From Pseudonocardia autotrophica (GTDB lineage: Bacteria > Actinomycetota > Actinomycetes > Mycobacteriales > Pseudonocardiaceae), in contig NZ_JNYD01000019.1 in the NCBI RefSeq assembly GCF_000717175.1, positions 1 through 64,000 on the forward strand: a stretch of DNA of 64,000 nt, read 5' to 3'. The notes below the pieces were generated by a model that was not told where the DNA came from, made no database searches, and saw only the letters and a program-made list of their open reading frames with translations. The position numbers and the translations under genes were made by a program. How positions within the stretch are numbered: the stretch's first letter is position 1; each line of letters opens with the position of its first letter. This document shows, one piece after another, positions 57,729 through 64,000 of this stretch.

Positions 57729-59915
57729 GTGGGTCGACCCGCGCGCCCGGCCGGGCGACTGACGCTGCGCCTCGACGCCCCCGTCGGCACGGCCGTCCAG
57801 CTCGGCACCGTGGCCGTCCCCCTGGCCGGAAGCCCTGTTCGGGGCGCTCTCCCGGCTGCCCTGCCGCCGCGGCCGCACGGCTTCGTCGGGCGGCGCCGCG
57901 AGCTCGCGGAGATCACCCGGGCCGTCCGCGGGCCCGTGCGCGCGGTGCTGCTGACCGGCCGTCCGGGCGCGGGCACCACGGCGCTGGCCGTCGAGGCCGC
58001 GCACCGCCTCGCCCCGCTCTTCCCCGACGGCGTCCTCGCCGAGGATCTGCGCGACCGCCTCCCGGGACCGGACGCGCCCGCGGGCCGGTTGCTCGCCGGG
58101 CTGGGGCTGCCCGTCCCCGCCCGGGCCGCCGACGCCCGGGCCGCGCTGCGGGCCGCCCTGGCCGAGCGGCGTGTCCTGCTCCTGCTCGACGACGTCGTCG
58201 ACGCCGGTGTGGTCGCGGGGCTCCTGCCCGCACGGTCCGGCTCGTTCGCCCTGCTCACGGCGGCCTCCCCGCTCGCGCTGCCCGCCGGTGCCGCGGTCCG
58301 GGTCGAGGTCGGCGACCTCGAGCCCGACGACGCCCGCACCCTCCTCGGCGGCCCCGGCCCCGGCGTCGACGAGCTCGTCGCGGTCTGCGACGGGCTGCCG
58401 CTCGCGCTGCGGATCGCCGCCGCCCGGCTGGCCGCCGAGCCGGACCTCACGCCGGACCGGCTCGCCGCCGCGCTGCGGGACCGGCACCGCACGTTCGCCG
58501 GCCTCCGGATCGGGGACCGGACGCTGCGCGCGTCGTTCGCCGCGGCCTACGCGCACCTCGGGCCGACCGAGCGCCGGGTGCTGCGGACGCTCGGGGCGAT
58601 GCCGCTCGCCGACGTCACGCCCGGAACGGCGGCGGCGCTGGCCGGGGTGGACGCCGAGTACGTCGCGCCGGCGCTGGACGTGCTGGCCGCGGCCCACCTC
58701 GTCGACCGGCGGCCGGGCACCTCTCCGCGGTACGCGCTGCGTGAATCCGCCCGGAGGTTCGCGGAGGAGGCACTGCGCGACACCGGCGGCGAGCGCACGG
58801 CCTCGGCCGGCCGGGAGCGGGTCGCCCACACCTACTTCCGCGCGCTCGACCGGGCCCGCCCCACCCCCGGCCGCGCCGCGGACCACGGCTGGTTCGCCGC
58901 CGAGTGGGACAACCTCGTCGTGGTGGCCGAGGACCTCGAGCGGTACGACCGGACCGGTCTCGACCAGGTCGCCGACGTCCTCGCGGACCGCCGCGCACTC
59001 CGGGCGCCGTGGGCCCACTGGTACCGCGTCCAGGCGGCGGCGCTGCGCTGCGCGGAGGCGGAGGGCCCGCCGGAGCGGCGCGCGGAGCTGCAGGTGCGGG
59101 TCGCCGTCGCCCACCACGGGCGCGGCCGTCCGGACCTCGCGCTCGGCGCCCTCGACGGCGCCGAGCAGCGCTTCCTCGCCGCCGGCGACCCGGTCGGAGC
59201 GGCCGGGGCGGTGCGGGCGCGGGCCGAGGTGCACCGCGAGATCGGCGACCCGGGCCGCGCCGAGCAGCTCTACCTGCGGGTGATCGAGCTGCTGCGCACC
59301 CACCGGGGCGCCGAGGCCGTCGAGACCACGGCGTGGGCCCTGCACGGGCTCGGGGCGGTCGCGGGCGCGCGGGGCCGCACGGACCGTGCGCTGCACTGCG
59401 GGGCGGGGGCGCTCGAACGGTTCCGGGCGCTCGACCACGGGCCGGGGCAGGCCGCCGTGTGGCAGGCCCTCGGCGACGCGCGCCGCGACGCGGGCGACGC
59501 CGACGGTGCGGTCGAGGCCTACCGCCGCAGCTGCGCGCTGTTCGCGGAGCAGGACGGGCCGGAGCCGGTGGCCCCGCGGCAGGGCCTGGGCGAGGCGCTG
59601 GCGGCGGTGGGCCGGACGGACGCGGCGACCGTCGAGCTGGGGGCGGCGCTGCGGGCCGCGGTGGCCGCGGGCGACCGGACGGCCTGGGCGAAGGCGCGCC
59701 GCTGGCTCGCCTTCCTGGGTCACCAGGAGTCGAACGGGTGCTCCGTCGGCAGTGCGGCGCCGTCGTGGCCGAGCAGCGCGAGCATGTCCTCGTCCACCCC
59801 GAACCCGGTCGGGCCCGCCACCGTCCCCTCCTCGGGTTCCGGTTCAGCGCTCACCGCGGGTCCTTCCCGTCGCCGGTCGTCGGACACCGATGATCGCCGG
59901 GATGCCGCCCGGTGA
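57729..59915 (+). CDS. STAND (NB-ARC) NTPase-like protein with TPR-type repeats
   Basis: A 728-aa AfsR-like protein without a DNA-binding domain. A short N-terminal tag (LTLRLDAPVGTAVQLGTVAV) precedes the nucleotide fold. The P-loop is GRPGAGTTAL (77-86), with Thr in place of the catalytic Lys. Walker B is VLLLLDDV (149-156), and VCDGLPLALRIAAARLA is the GxP motif. A winged-helix part (about 260-350) and TPR-like helices to about 660 follow. The last 60 residues are Ser/Pro-rich. STAND proteins switch by nucleotide-dependent assembly; without the Lys, hydrolysis is doubtful. GTG start after GGGAGG. Divergent from the membrane-protein gene. Confidence 0.8.
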   Translation: MGRPARPAGRLTLRLDAPVGTAVQLGTVAVPLAGSPVRGALPAALPPRPHGFVGRRRELAEITRAVRGPVRAVLLTGRPGAGTTALAVEAAHRLAPLFPDGVLAEDLRDRLPGPDAPAGRLLAGLGLPVPARAADARAALRAALAERRVLLLLDDVVDAGVVAGLLPARSGSFALLTAASPLALPAGAAVRVEVGDLEPDDARTLLGGPGPGVDELVAVCDGLPLALRIAAARLAAEPDLTPDRLAAALRDRHRTFAGLRIGDRTLRASFAAAYAHLGPTERRVLRTLGAMPLADVTPGTAAALAGVDAEYVAPALDVLAAAHLVDRRPGTSPRYALRESARRFAEEALRDTGGERTASAGRERVAHTYFRALDRARPTPGRAADHGWFAAEWDNLVVVAEDLERYDRTGLDQVADVLADRRALRAPWAHWYRVQAAALRCAEAEGPPERRAELQVRVAVAHHGRGRPDLALGALDGAEQRFLAAGDPVGAAGAVRARAEVHREIGDPGRAEQLYLRVIELLRTHRGAEAVETTAWALHGLGAVAGARGRTDRALHCGAGALERFRALDHGPGQAAVWQALGDARRDAGDADGAVEAYRRSCALFAEQDGPEPVAPRQGLGEALAAVGRTDAATVELGAALRAAVAAGDRTAWAKARRWLAFLGHQESNGCSVGSAAPSWPSSASMSSSTPNPVGPATVPSSGSGSALTAGPSRRRSSDTDDRRDAAR
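59720..59854 (-). CDS. Possible 44-residue acidic protein, antisense to the STAND gene's end
   Basis: A GTG at 59854 follows GGGAAGGACCCGCG, a good ribosome-binding site. The 44-codon product is acidic and Gly-rich (GPTGFGVDEDMLALLGHDGA) and ends HPFDSW. It lies downstream of and on the same strand as the Crp/Fnr gene. It shares DNA with the low-complexity C-terminus of the STAND frame, so only one of the two may be real there. No family recognised; a small signalling or precursor peptide is possible. Confidence 0.35.
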   Translation of the reverse strand: MSAEPEPEEGTVAGPTGFGVDEDMLALLGHDGAALPTEHPFDSW

Positions 59916-59941
59916 TGTCGCACCCGTGCCACCTGCGGCGG

Positions 59942-60670
59942 TCAGTGTGCGGGCTCCGCCAGCCGGCGTTCCAGCCCCTCGGGGTCGAGCACCCGCAGCT
60001 TCCGCGGCGAGGACCGGTACCCGGTGTCGACGAGCCCGGCCTCCTGCAGCCGGGCCAGCTCCAGCCCGACGATCCGCGGCTTCGCGCCGACCAGGTCGGC
60101 GATCCGCGGCTGGGCCAGCGGCACGTCGACCACCACGGAGCCGCCGGGGCCCGGGACGCCGAACTCGCGCGCATGGTCGAGGAGGACCCGCCCGATCCGG
60201 GCGCCGATGCGGCCCTGCGTGTACCGGACCCGCCGGTCGGTGACCGCCCGCATCTTGGCGACCACGGCGGTCGTCACGGCCCGTTGCGCCTCGGGGTCGG
60301 CACCGAGGAACCGGTCCAGCGCCGGGCGGGGCAGGACCCGGCAGAGGGTGGGCACGGCGGCACGGACCATGGCCGAGCGCGGCCTGCGGTCGACGTAGCC
60401 GAACTCGCCGAGCAGGGAGCCGGGCCCGCGGAAGGCGAGGAACACCTCGGCCCCGTCCGCGGCCGTGGCGCTCACCGTGGCGAGCCCCCTCTCCAGCAGC
60501 AGCATCGACTCCGAGGGGGAGCCCTGGAACAGGATCGTGGCGCCGGGGTCGAACTCGGCGGGGTGCCCGAGGGCGCGCAGCGCCTCCCAGAGCGCGGGGT
60601 CCAGGGCAGGCTCGGGTCCGGCGCCGCCCCGCGGGCCCTGCGCCGCCTCCGTCCGCTCCTGGGTCGTCAC
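59942..60670 (-). CDS. Crp/Fnr-family transcriptional regulator
   Basis: A 242-aa regulator. The cyclic-nucleotide-binding beta-barrel covers about 30-140: FDPGATILFQGSPSESMLLL, VFLAFRGPGSLLGEFGYVDR, RPRSAMVRAA. The GEFGYVDRRPRSA phosphate-binding cassette resembles GE(L)-x-RSA of cNMP binders, so cAMP or cGMP binding is credible. After the dimer helix, VPLAQPRIADLVGAKPRIVG is the helix-turn-helix. The GTG at 60670 is chosen; a longer frame to 60811 would run into the divergent promoter. It is back-to-back with the cyclase-like gene, which suggests a signal-receptor pair. Confidence 0.86.
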   Translation of the reverse strand: MTTQERTEAAQGPRGGAGPEPALDPALWEALRALGHPAEFDPGATILFQGSPSESMLLLERGLATVSATAADGAEVFLAFRGPGSLLGEFGYVDRRPRSAMVRAAVPTLCRVLPRPALDRFLGADPEAQRAVTTAVVAKMRAVTDRRVRYTQGRIGARIGRVLLDHAREFGVPGPGGSVVVDVPLAQPRIADLVGAKPRIVGLELARLQEAGLVDTGYRSSPRKLRVLDPEGLERRLAEPAH

Positions 60671-60788
60671 CGACCGGTCACCCCCCGGGTACCGTGCGGA
60701 CCGGCCGGCCCGCACGGGGAACCTACCCGCCGGGCGCCCCCACCTCGTAGGCTCCCCGTCGGCGGCGGTTCGGGGTACGGGGGGACGG

Positions 60789-61526
60789 GTGGTCGGACGC
60801 CGGGGTGACACGGGCGACCGGTTGTGCGTCGCGGTCGACCTGGAGGGCTACGGCAGGCGCTCGGACGCGGGGCAGGAGCGGGCCCAGGAGGTCCTCGCCG
60901 GGCTTCTCGACGCGGCCTGGCGGGCGGCGGGGACCGCTCCGCTGCGCCAACCCAACGGGGACGGCGAGGTGGCCCTGCTCGGGCCGGCGACGGAGCCCGA
61001 GGCGGTCGTCGCGATGCTGGTGGCGCTGCGCGCCGGGCTCGAGGCGGTCAACCGGTCGGCCCCGCGCGAGCGGCTGCGGCTGCGCGCGGCCGCCCACCGC
61101 GGCCCGGGCCGTCCGGCGCCCAACGGCTTCGCGGGCAACGGCGTGGTGCGGACCTGCCGGTTCCTCGGGTCCCGTGCGCTGCGGACCGACCTGGCCCGGC
61201 GGCCCGGCACCGACCTCGCGGTCGCCGTCTCCGACCCGCTGTTCGACGAGCTGCGCGGCCTGGTCCGGCTGCGCGACTTCCGGCGGGTGCTCGTCCTCGA
61301 GCCCGCGAAGGTGTTCTCCGGCTACGCCTGGCTGCACACCGGCGGCCCGCTCCCGGCGCCGCTGACGGACGTGGTCGGGACCGCCCCGCCGGAGTGCTCG
61401 GGGCCCGAGGCCCCGGGGATGCGGATCGAGATCGCCGACGGCGGCCAGGCCGGCACCGTCGTCCAGGCGCGGGAGCTGCACGGCGGCCTCACGATCGGCC
61501 CGCCGGACCGCCGGGGCGGCGCGTGA
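60789..61526 (+). CDS. Class-III nucleotide cyclase-like protein with C-terminal GTVVQ tag
   Basis: A 245-aa protein with a cyclase-like core: LCVAVDLEGYGRRSD (metal Asp D17 as in the DIxGF motif), LRQPNGDGEVALLGPATEPE (second Asp D58 in the GDG turn), and RLRLRAAAHRGPGRPAPNGF near the position where cyclases read the base. Lys/Asp base-reading residues are not evident, so it may be a pseudo-enzyme. The C-terminus GGQAGTVVQARELHGGLTIG matches tags in the two STAND proteins. GTG start; stop overlaps the next GTG (GTGA), so it is co-translated with the STAND protein. Confidence 0.65.
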   Translation: MVGRRGDTGDRLCVAVDLEGYGRRSDAGQERAQEVLAGLLDAAWRAAGTAPLRQPNGDGEVALLGPATEPEAVVAMLVALRAGLEAVNRSAPRERLRLRAAAHRGPGRPAPNGFAGNGVVRTCRFLGSRALRTDLARRPGTDLAVAVSDPLFDELRGLVRLRDFRRVLVLEPAKVFSGYAWLHTGGPLPAPLTDVVGTAPPECSGPEAPGMRIEIADGGQAGTVVQARELHGGLTIGPPDRRGGA

Positions 61527-63571
61527 GGGAGCCGGAGCTGGACCTGCGGGTGGCCGCACCCGTCGGGACCGTCGTGCAGGTGGGACGGGTCGTGCTCGAA
61601 CCCCCGGCCGCACCGCCGGTCGACCCCACGGTCCCGGGGCTCGCCGGGCGCGAGGGCGAGCTGGCCGCGGTGCTGCGGGCGGTCGCCGCCGGCGCCCCGG
61701 GGGTCGTGCTCGCGGGCGGACCCGGGCTCGGGACCACCGCGCTGGCCCTCGCCGCGGCCGCACGCCTGGCCGGCCGATACCCGGGCGGGGTCCGGTTCGT
61801 GCCGCTGACCAGCCCCGATCCGGGCCCGGCGCTGCGCGAGCTGCTGCGGGACCTCGGCGTGCGCGCCGGCGAGATCCCGGCCGCGACGCCGCACCGGACG
61901 GCCCTGCTGCGCGCGGTGCTCGCCGGCACGCCCACCCTCCTCGTGCTCGACGACGCCCGCTCGGCCGCGCAGGTCCGCGCACTGCTGCCGGGCGGCGGCT
62001 CGGCGGTGCTGGTGACCACGGCCGCACCGCTCGGCGAGCTGCACCTCGACGGCCTGGCCCCGGTCGCGGTGCGGGGCCTGCCGTCCGCCGCGGCCGCCGC
62101 GCTCCTGCCGTCCTGCCACGCCGGGCTCGACGTCCCCGCCCTCTGCCCGGCACCGGCCGTCGAGTCCGCGGACGCGCTGCTCGAGGCCTGCCACGGCTCC
62201 CCCCTCGCCGTCCGCCTGCTCGCGGGAACCTTCCCGAGCCCCGCCGCGGGCCTGCGCGCCCTGCGGACACAGCAGTCCACGGGCCGGCCCCGCGACGCCG
62301 CCGCGGCCGCCCGCGCCGCCGCCCGGATCGCACTGGCCGCCCTGCCCGCCGCCGAACGCGAGGTGCTGGAGGCGGTCCGGGCCACCAGGCTGCCGCTGGT
62401 CGATCCGGCGCGGTGCGCCGCGGTGCTGCCGGACCGCGTGGCGGTCGGCCCGCTGCTGCGCGTCCTGCTCCGCCGCGGGCTGCTCAGCCCGCGCCCCGGG
62501 CCCGGCGACGGGCCGTGGTGCGCCCTGCCCACCGTCGTCGCCGAGGTGCTGCCGGCCGAGCCGGAGTGGGCCGCCCTCCCTGGGCCGCTCCCGGAGCGCA
62601 CCATCCCGCTCGACGGCCCGACCCCGCTCGACGGGCCCGCCCCGGCCGGTCCGAAGGCGGCCCCGGCGGGGCCGGAGGCCGCCCCGGCCGGGCCGCTCCC
62701 GCTCGACAACCCGGCCCCCCTCGTCGGCCCGGCGACGCCGGCCCCCGACACCGGCACCCTCCTGCAGCGGCTCGCCCACCACGCGGCCGCGCACGCCGAC
62801 CCCGCCGTGGGCGCCGACGCCCTGGTCCACCTCGCCGCGGCCCGCACCCGCCGGGGCGACGACACGGCCGCCCTGGCCGCGGCCACCGCCGCCCTCGACC
62901 TCGCCGACCGCACCGGTGACCCGGTCCTCCTCGGCCGCGCGGCACACCGCCTCGCCGCCGCGCTCGCCGCCGCTTCCGAACCCGACCCGGCCGCGCCGCC
63001 GGCACCCCCGCCTCTCCCGTCCTCCGGGTCTGCACCCGCCTTCGGGACCGCACCCGCCTACCCCGCCGGGCTCCGCGACGCCCGCGCCGCCTTCGACCTC
63101 GCCGTCGACCTCCTCGCCGGCCGGGACGACGCCGCCCACGCGCAGGCCCTGGTCGACCGGGCACACCTCGCGCGCCGGCGCGACCGCCCCGCCGAGGCCC
63201 TGGCCGACCTGCACGCCGCGCTCGCGCTGTTCCGCACGCTCGGCCGGCCCGCCGACGTCGCCGCGGCGTGGCAGGAGGTCGCCGCGGTCGAACGGGCGGC
63301 CGGGCACCCGTGCCGGGCCGTCGCCGCGCACCGGTCCGCGCTGGCCGCGCTGGCCGAGGCCGGCGACCCGGCCGCGACCGGCTGGACCCGGCTCGCCGCG
63401 GGCCTCGTCCAGGTCGGCGAGCTCCCGGCCGCCTGCCCGGACCTGCTCGCCGCCCGGCTCGCCGACTCCGCCGCGGCCCGGTCCGTCCGGGAGCTGCGCG
63501 AGCTGGACCCGGCCGCCCCGGACTGGGCGCTCGTCGCCGCGCTGACCGGGGGCCACACCCGCGGCGAGTGA
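61523..63571 (+). CDS. STAND (NB-ARC) NTPase-like protein with Pro-rich linker and TPR-like repeats
   Basis: A 682-aa protein built like the one at 57729-59915. The N-terminal tag is LDLRVAAPVGTVVQVGRVVL. The P-loop is GGPGLGTTALAL (65-76), again with Thr instead of Lys, and Walker B is TLLVLDDARSA. A helical part with ACHGSPLAVRLLAGTF (GxP motif) follows. A 50-residue Pro/Ala linker (about 355-410: LDGPTPLDGPAPAGPK and similar) leads to TPR-like helices, interrupted by a second Pro-rich insert. It is translated with the cyclase-like protein through a GTGA overlap and probably works with it. Substrate or trigger unknown. Confidence 0.77.
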   Translation: MREPELDLRVAAPVGTVVQVGRVVLEPPAAPPVDPTVPGLAGREGELAAVLRAVAAGAPGVVLAGGPGLGTTALALAAAARLAGRYPGGVRFVPLTSPDPGPALRELLRDLGVRAGEIPAATPHRTALLRAVLAGTPTLLVLDDARSAAQVRALLPGGGSAVLVTTAAPLGELHLDGLAPVAVRGLPSAAAAALLPSCHAGLDVPALCPAPAVESADALLEACHGSPLAVRLLAGTFPSPAAGLRALRTQQSTGRPRDAAAAARAAARIALAALPAAEREVLEAVRATRLPLVDPARCAAVLPDRVAVGPLLRVLLRRGLLSPRPGPGDGPWCALPTVVAEVLPAEPEWAALPGPLPERTIPLDGPTPLDGPAPAGPKAAPAGPEAAPAGPLPLDNPAPLVGPATPAPDTGTLLQRLAHHAAAHADPAVGADALVHLAAARTRRGDDTAALAAATAALDLADRTGDPVLLGRAAHRLAAALAAASEPDPAAPPAPPPLPSSGSAPAFGTAPAYPAGLRDARAAFDLAVDLLAGRDDAAHAQALVDRAHLARRRDRPAEALADLHAALALFRTLGRPADVAAAWQEVAAVERAAGHPCRAVAAHRSALAALAEAGDPAATGWTRLAAGLVQVGELPAACPDLLAARLADSAAARSVRELRELDPAAPDWALVAALTGGHTRGE

Positions 63572-63655
63572 TCCGCAGCACACCGGACCCGTCCGGGTCA
63601 AGGTGTCCCCGGAACGAAGCCGCGCCCCGACTGCGTCGCCGCGCACGTCGCGGAC

Positions 63656-64000
<345 letters not shown>

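Noticed and set aside
62585..62760. DNA repeat region
   Set aside because: It is the coding sequence of the Pro/Ala-rich linker (LDGP, PAGP units) of the STAND protein, not an independent repeat element.

Overview
The window is uniformly GC-rich, uses GTG starts freely, and packs genes head-to-tail with 4-base ATGA/GTGA overlaps. PucR, GntR and TetR regulators, class-III cyclase-like and STAND proteins, deazaflavin-type nitroreductase and LtrA/TerC/DedA membrane proteins all point to a high-GC actinobacterium, most likely a Pseudonocardia-like catabolic strain (inference). No phage, plasmid-replication or CRISPR genes are seen. The only mobile element is a frameshifted IS110-type element at 0.76-2.68 kb, beside a broken tRNA-like 3' half and a stretch of gene relics (2.7-3.55 kb).

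Catabolic block A (3.6-11.5 kb) holds a fumarylacetoacetase-fold hydrolase, an acyl-CoA-dehydrogenase-fold flavin hydroxylase and a VOC dioxygenase on the minus strand. On the plus strand lie a GntR regulator, a C-C type alpha/beta hydrolase (frameshifted as read), an aromatic-acid/H+ symporter, a HIT-like protein and a phenol-hydroxylase-like FAD monooxygenase. The same 17-bp sequence sits in both promoters, so the GntR protein probably controls both arms. Next come two amidohydrolases and an acetoacetyl-CoA synthetase in one overlapping operon, a PucR regulator and ribBA. Block B (18.4-22.0 kb) repeats the hydroxylase/hydrolase/dioxygenase theme and adds a flavin reductase and a two-domain extradiol dioxygenase. 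Together A and B look like hydroxylation, meta-cleavage and hydrolysis of an aromatic acid or phenol. RibBA could supply flavin and the synthetase could salvage acetoacetate.

Block C (22.4-46 kb) is a large beta-oxidation-like regulon: a CoA ligase, three acyl-CoA dehydrogenases, an enoyl-CoA hydratase-like protein, a thiolase/DUF35 pair, five SDRs, an APH-type kinase, a KstD/fumarate-reductase-like flavoprotein, two NTF2-fold proteins, an EthD protein, two uptake systems (an MHS symporter and a branched-chain-amino-acid-type ABC importer) and an alcohol dehydrogenase. Five copies of one near-palindromic operator (core CTGAGTTCAG) lie just upstream of the start codons of its five transcription units. 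A TetR gene lies inside the block, so this is very probably one repressor regulon. The importer has its LivM, LivG and LivF parts fused in one polypeptide.

The last third (46-64 kb) is more housekeeping or accessory: a secreted DUF5602-like lipoprotein, LtrA, small redox proteins, asparaginase, DedA, a PQQ-type sugar dehydrogenase, a type-B carboxylesterase, an ABM monooxygenase, an ACT-domain protein and TerC. From 56.5 to 63.6 kb lies a signalling island: a membrane protein with a 10-bp repeat array in its promoter, two STAND/NB-ARC proteins that lack the P-loop lysine, a class-III cyclase-like protein and a divergent Crp/Fnr regulator. Three of these proteins carry the same GT(V/A)VQ tag. 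This is the best candidate here for a little-described system. The window ends inside a Baeyer-Villiger monooxygenase gene.
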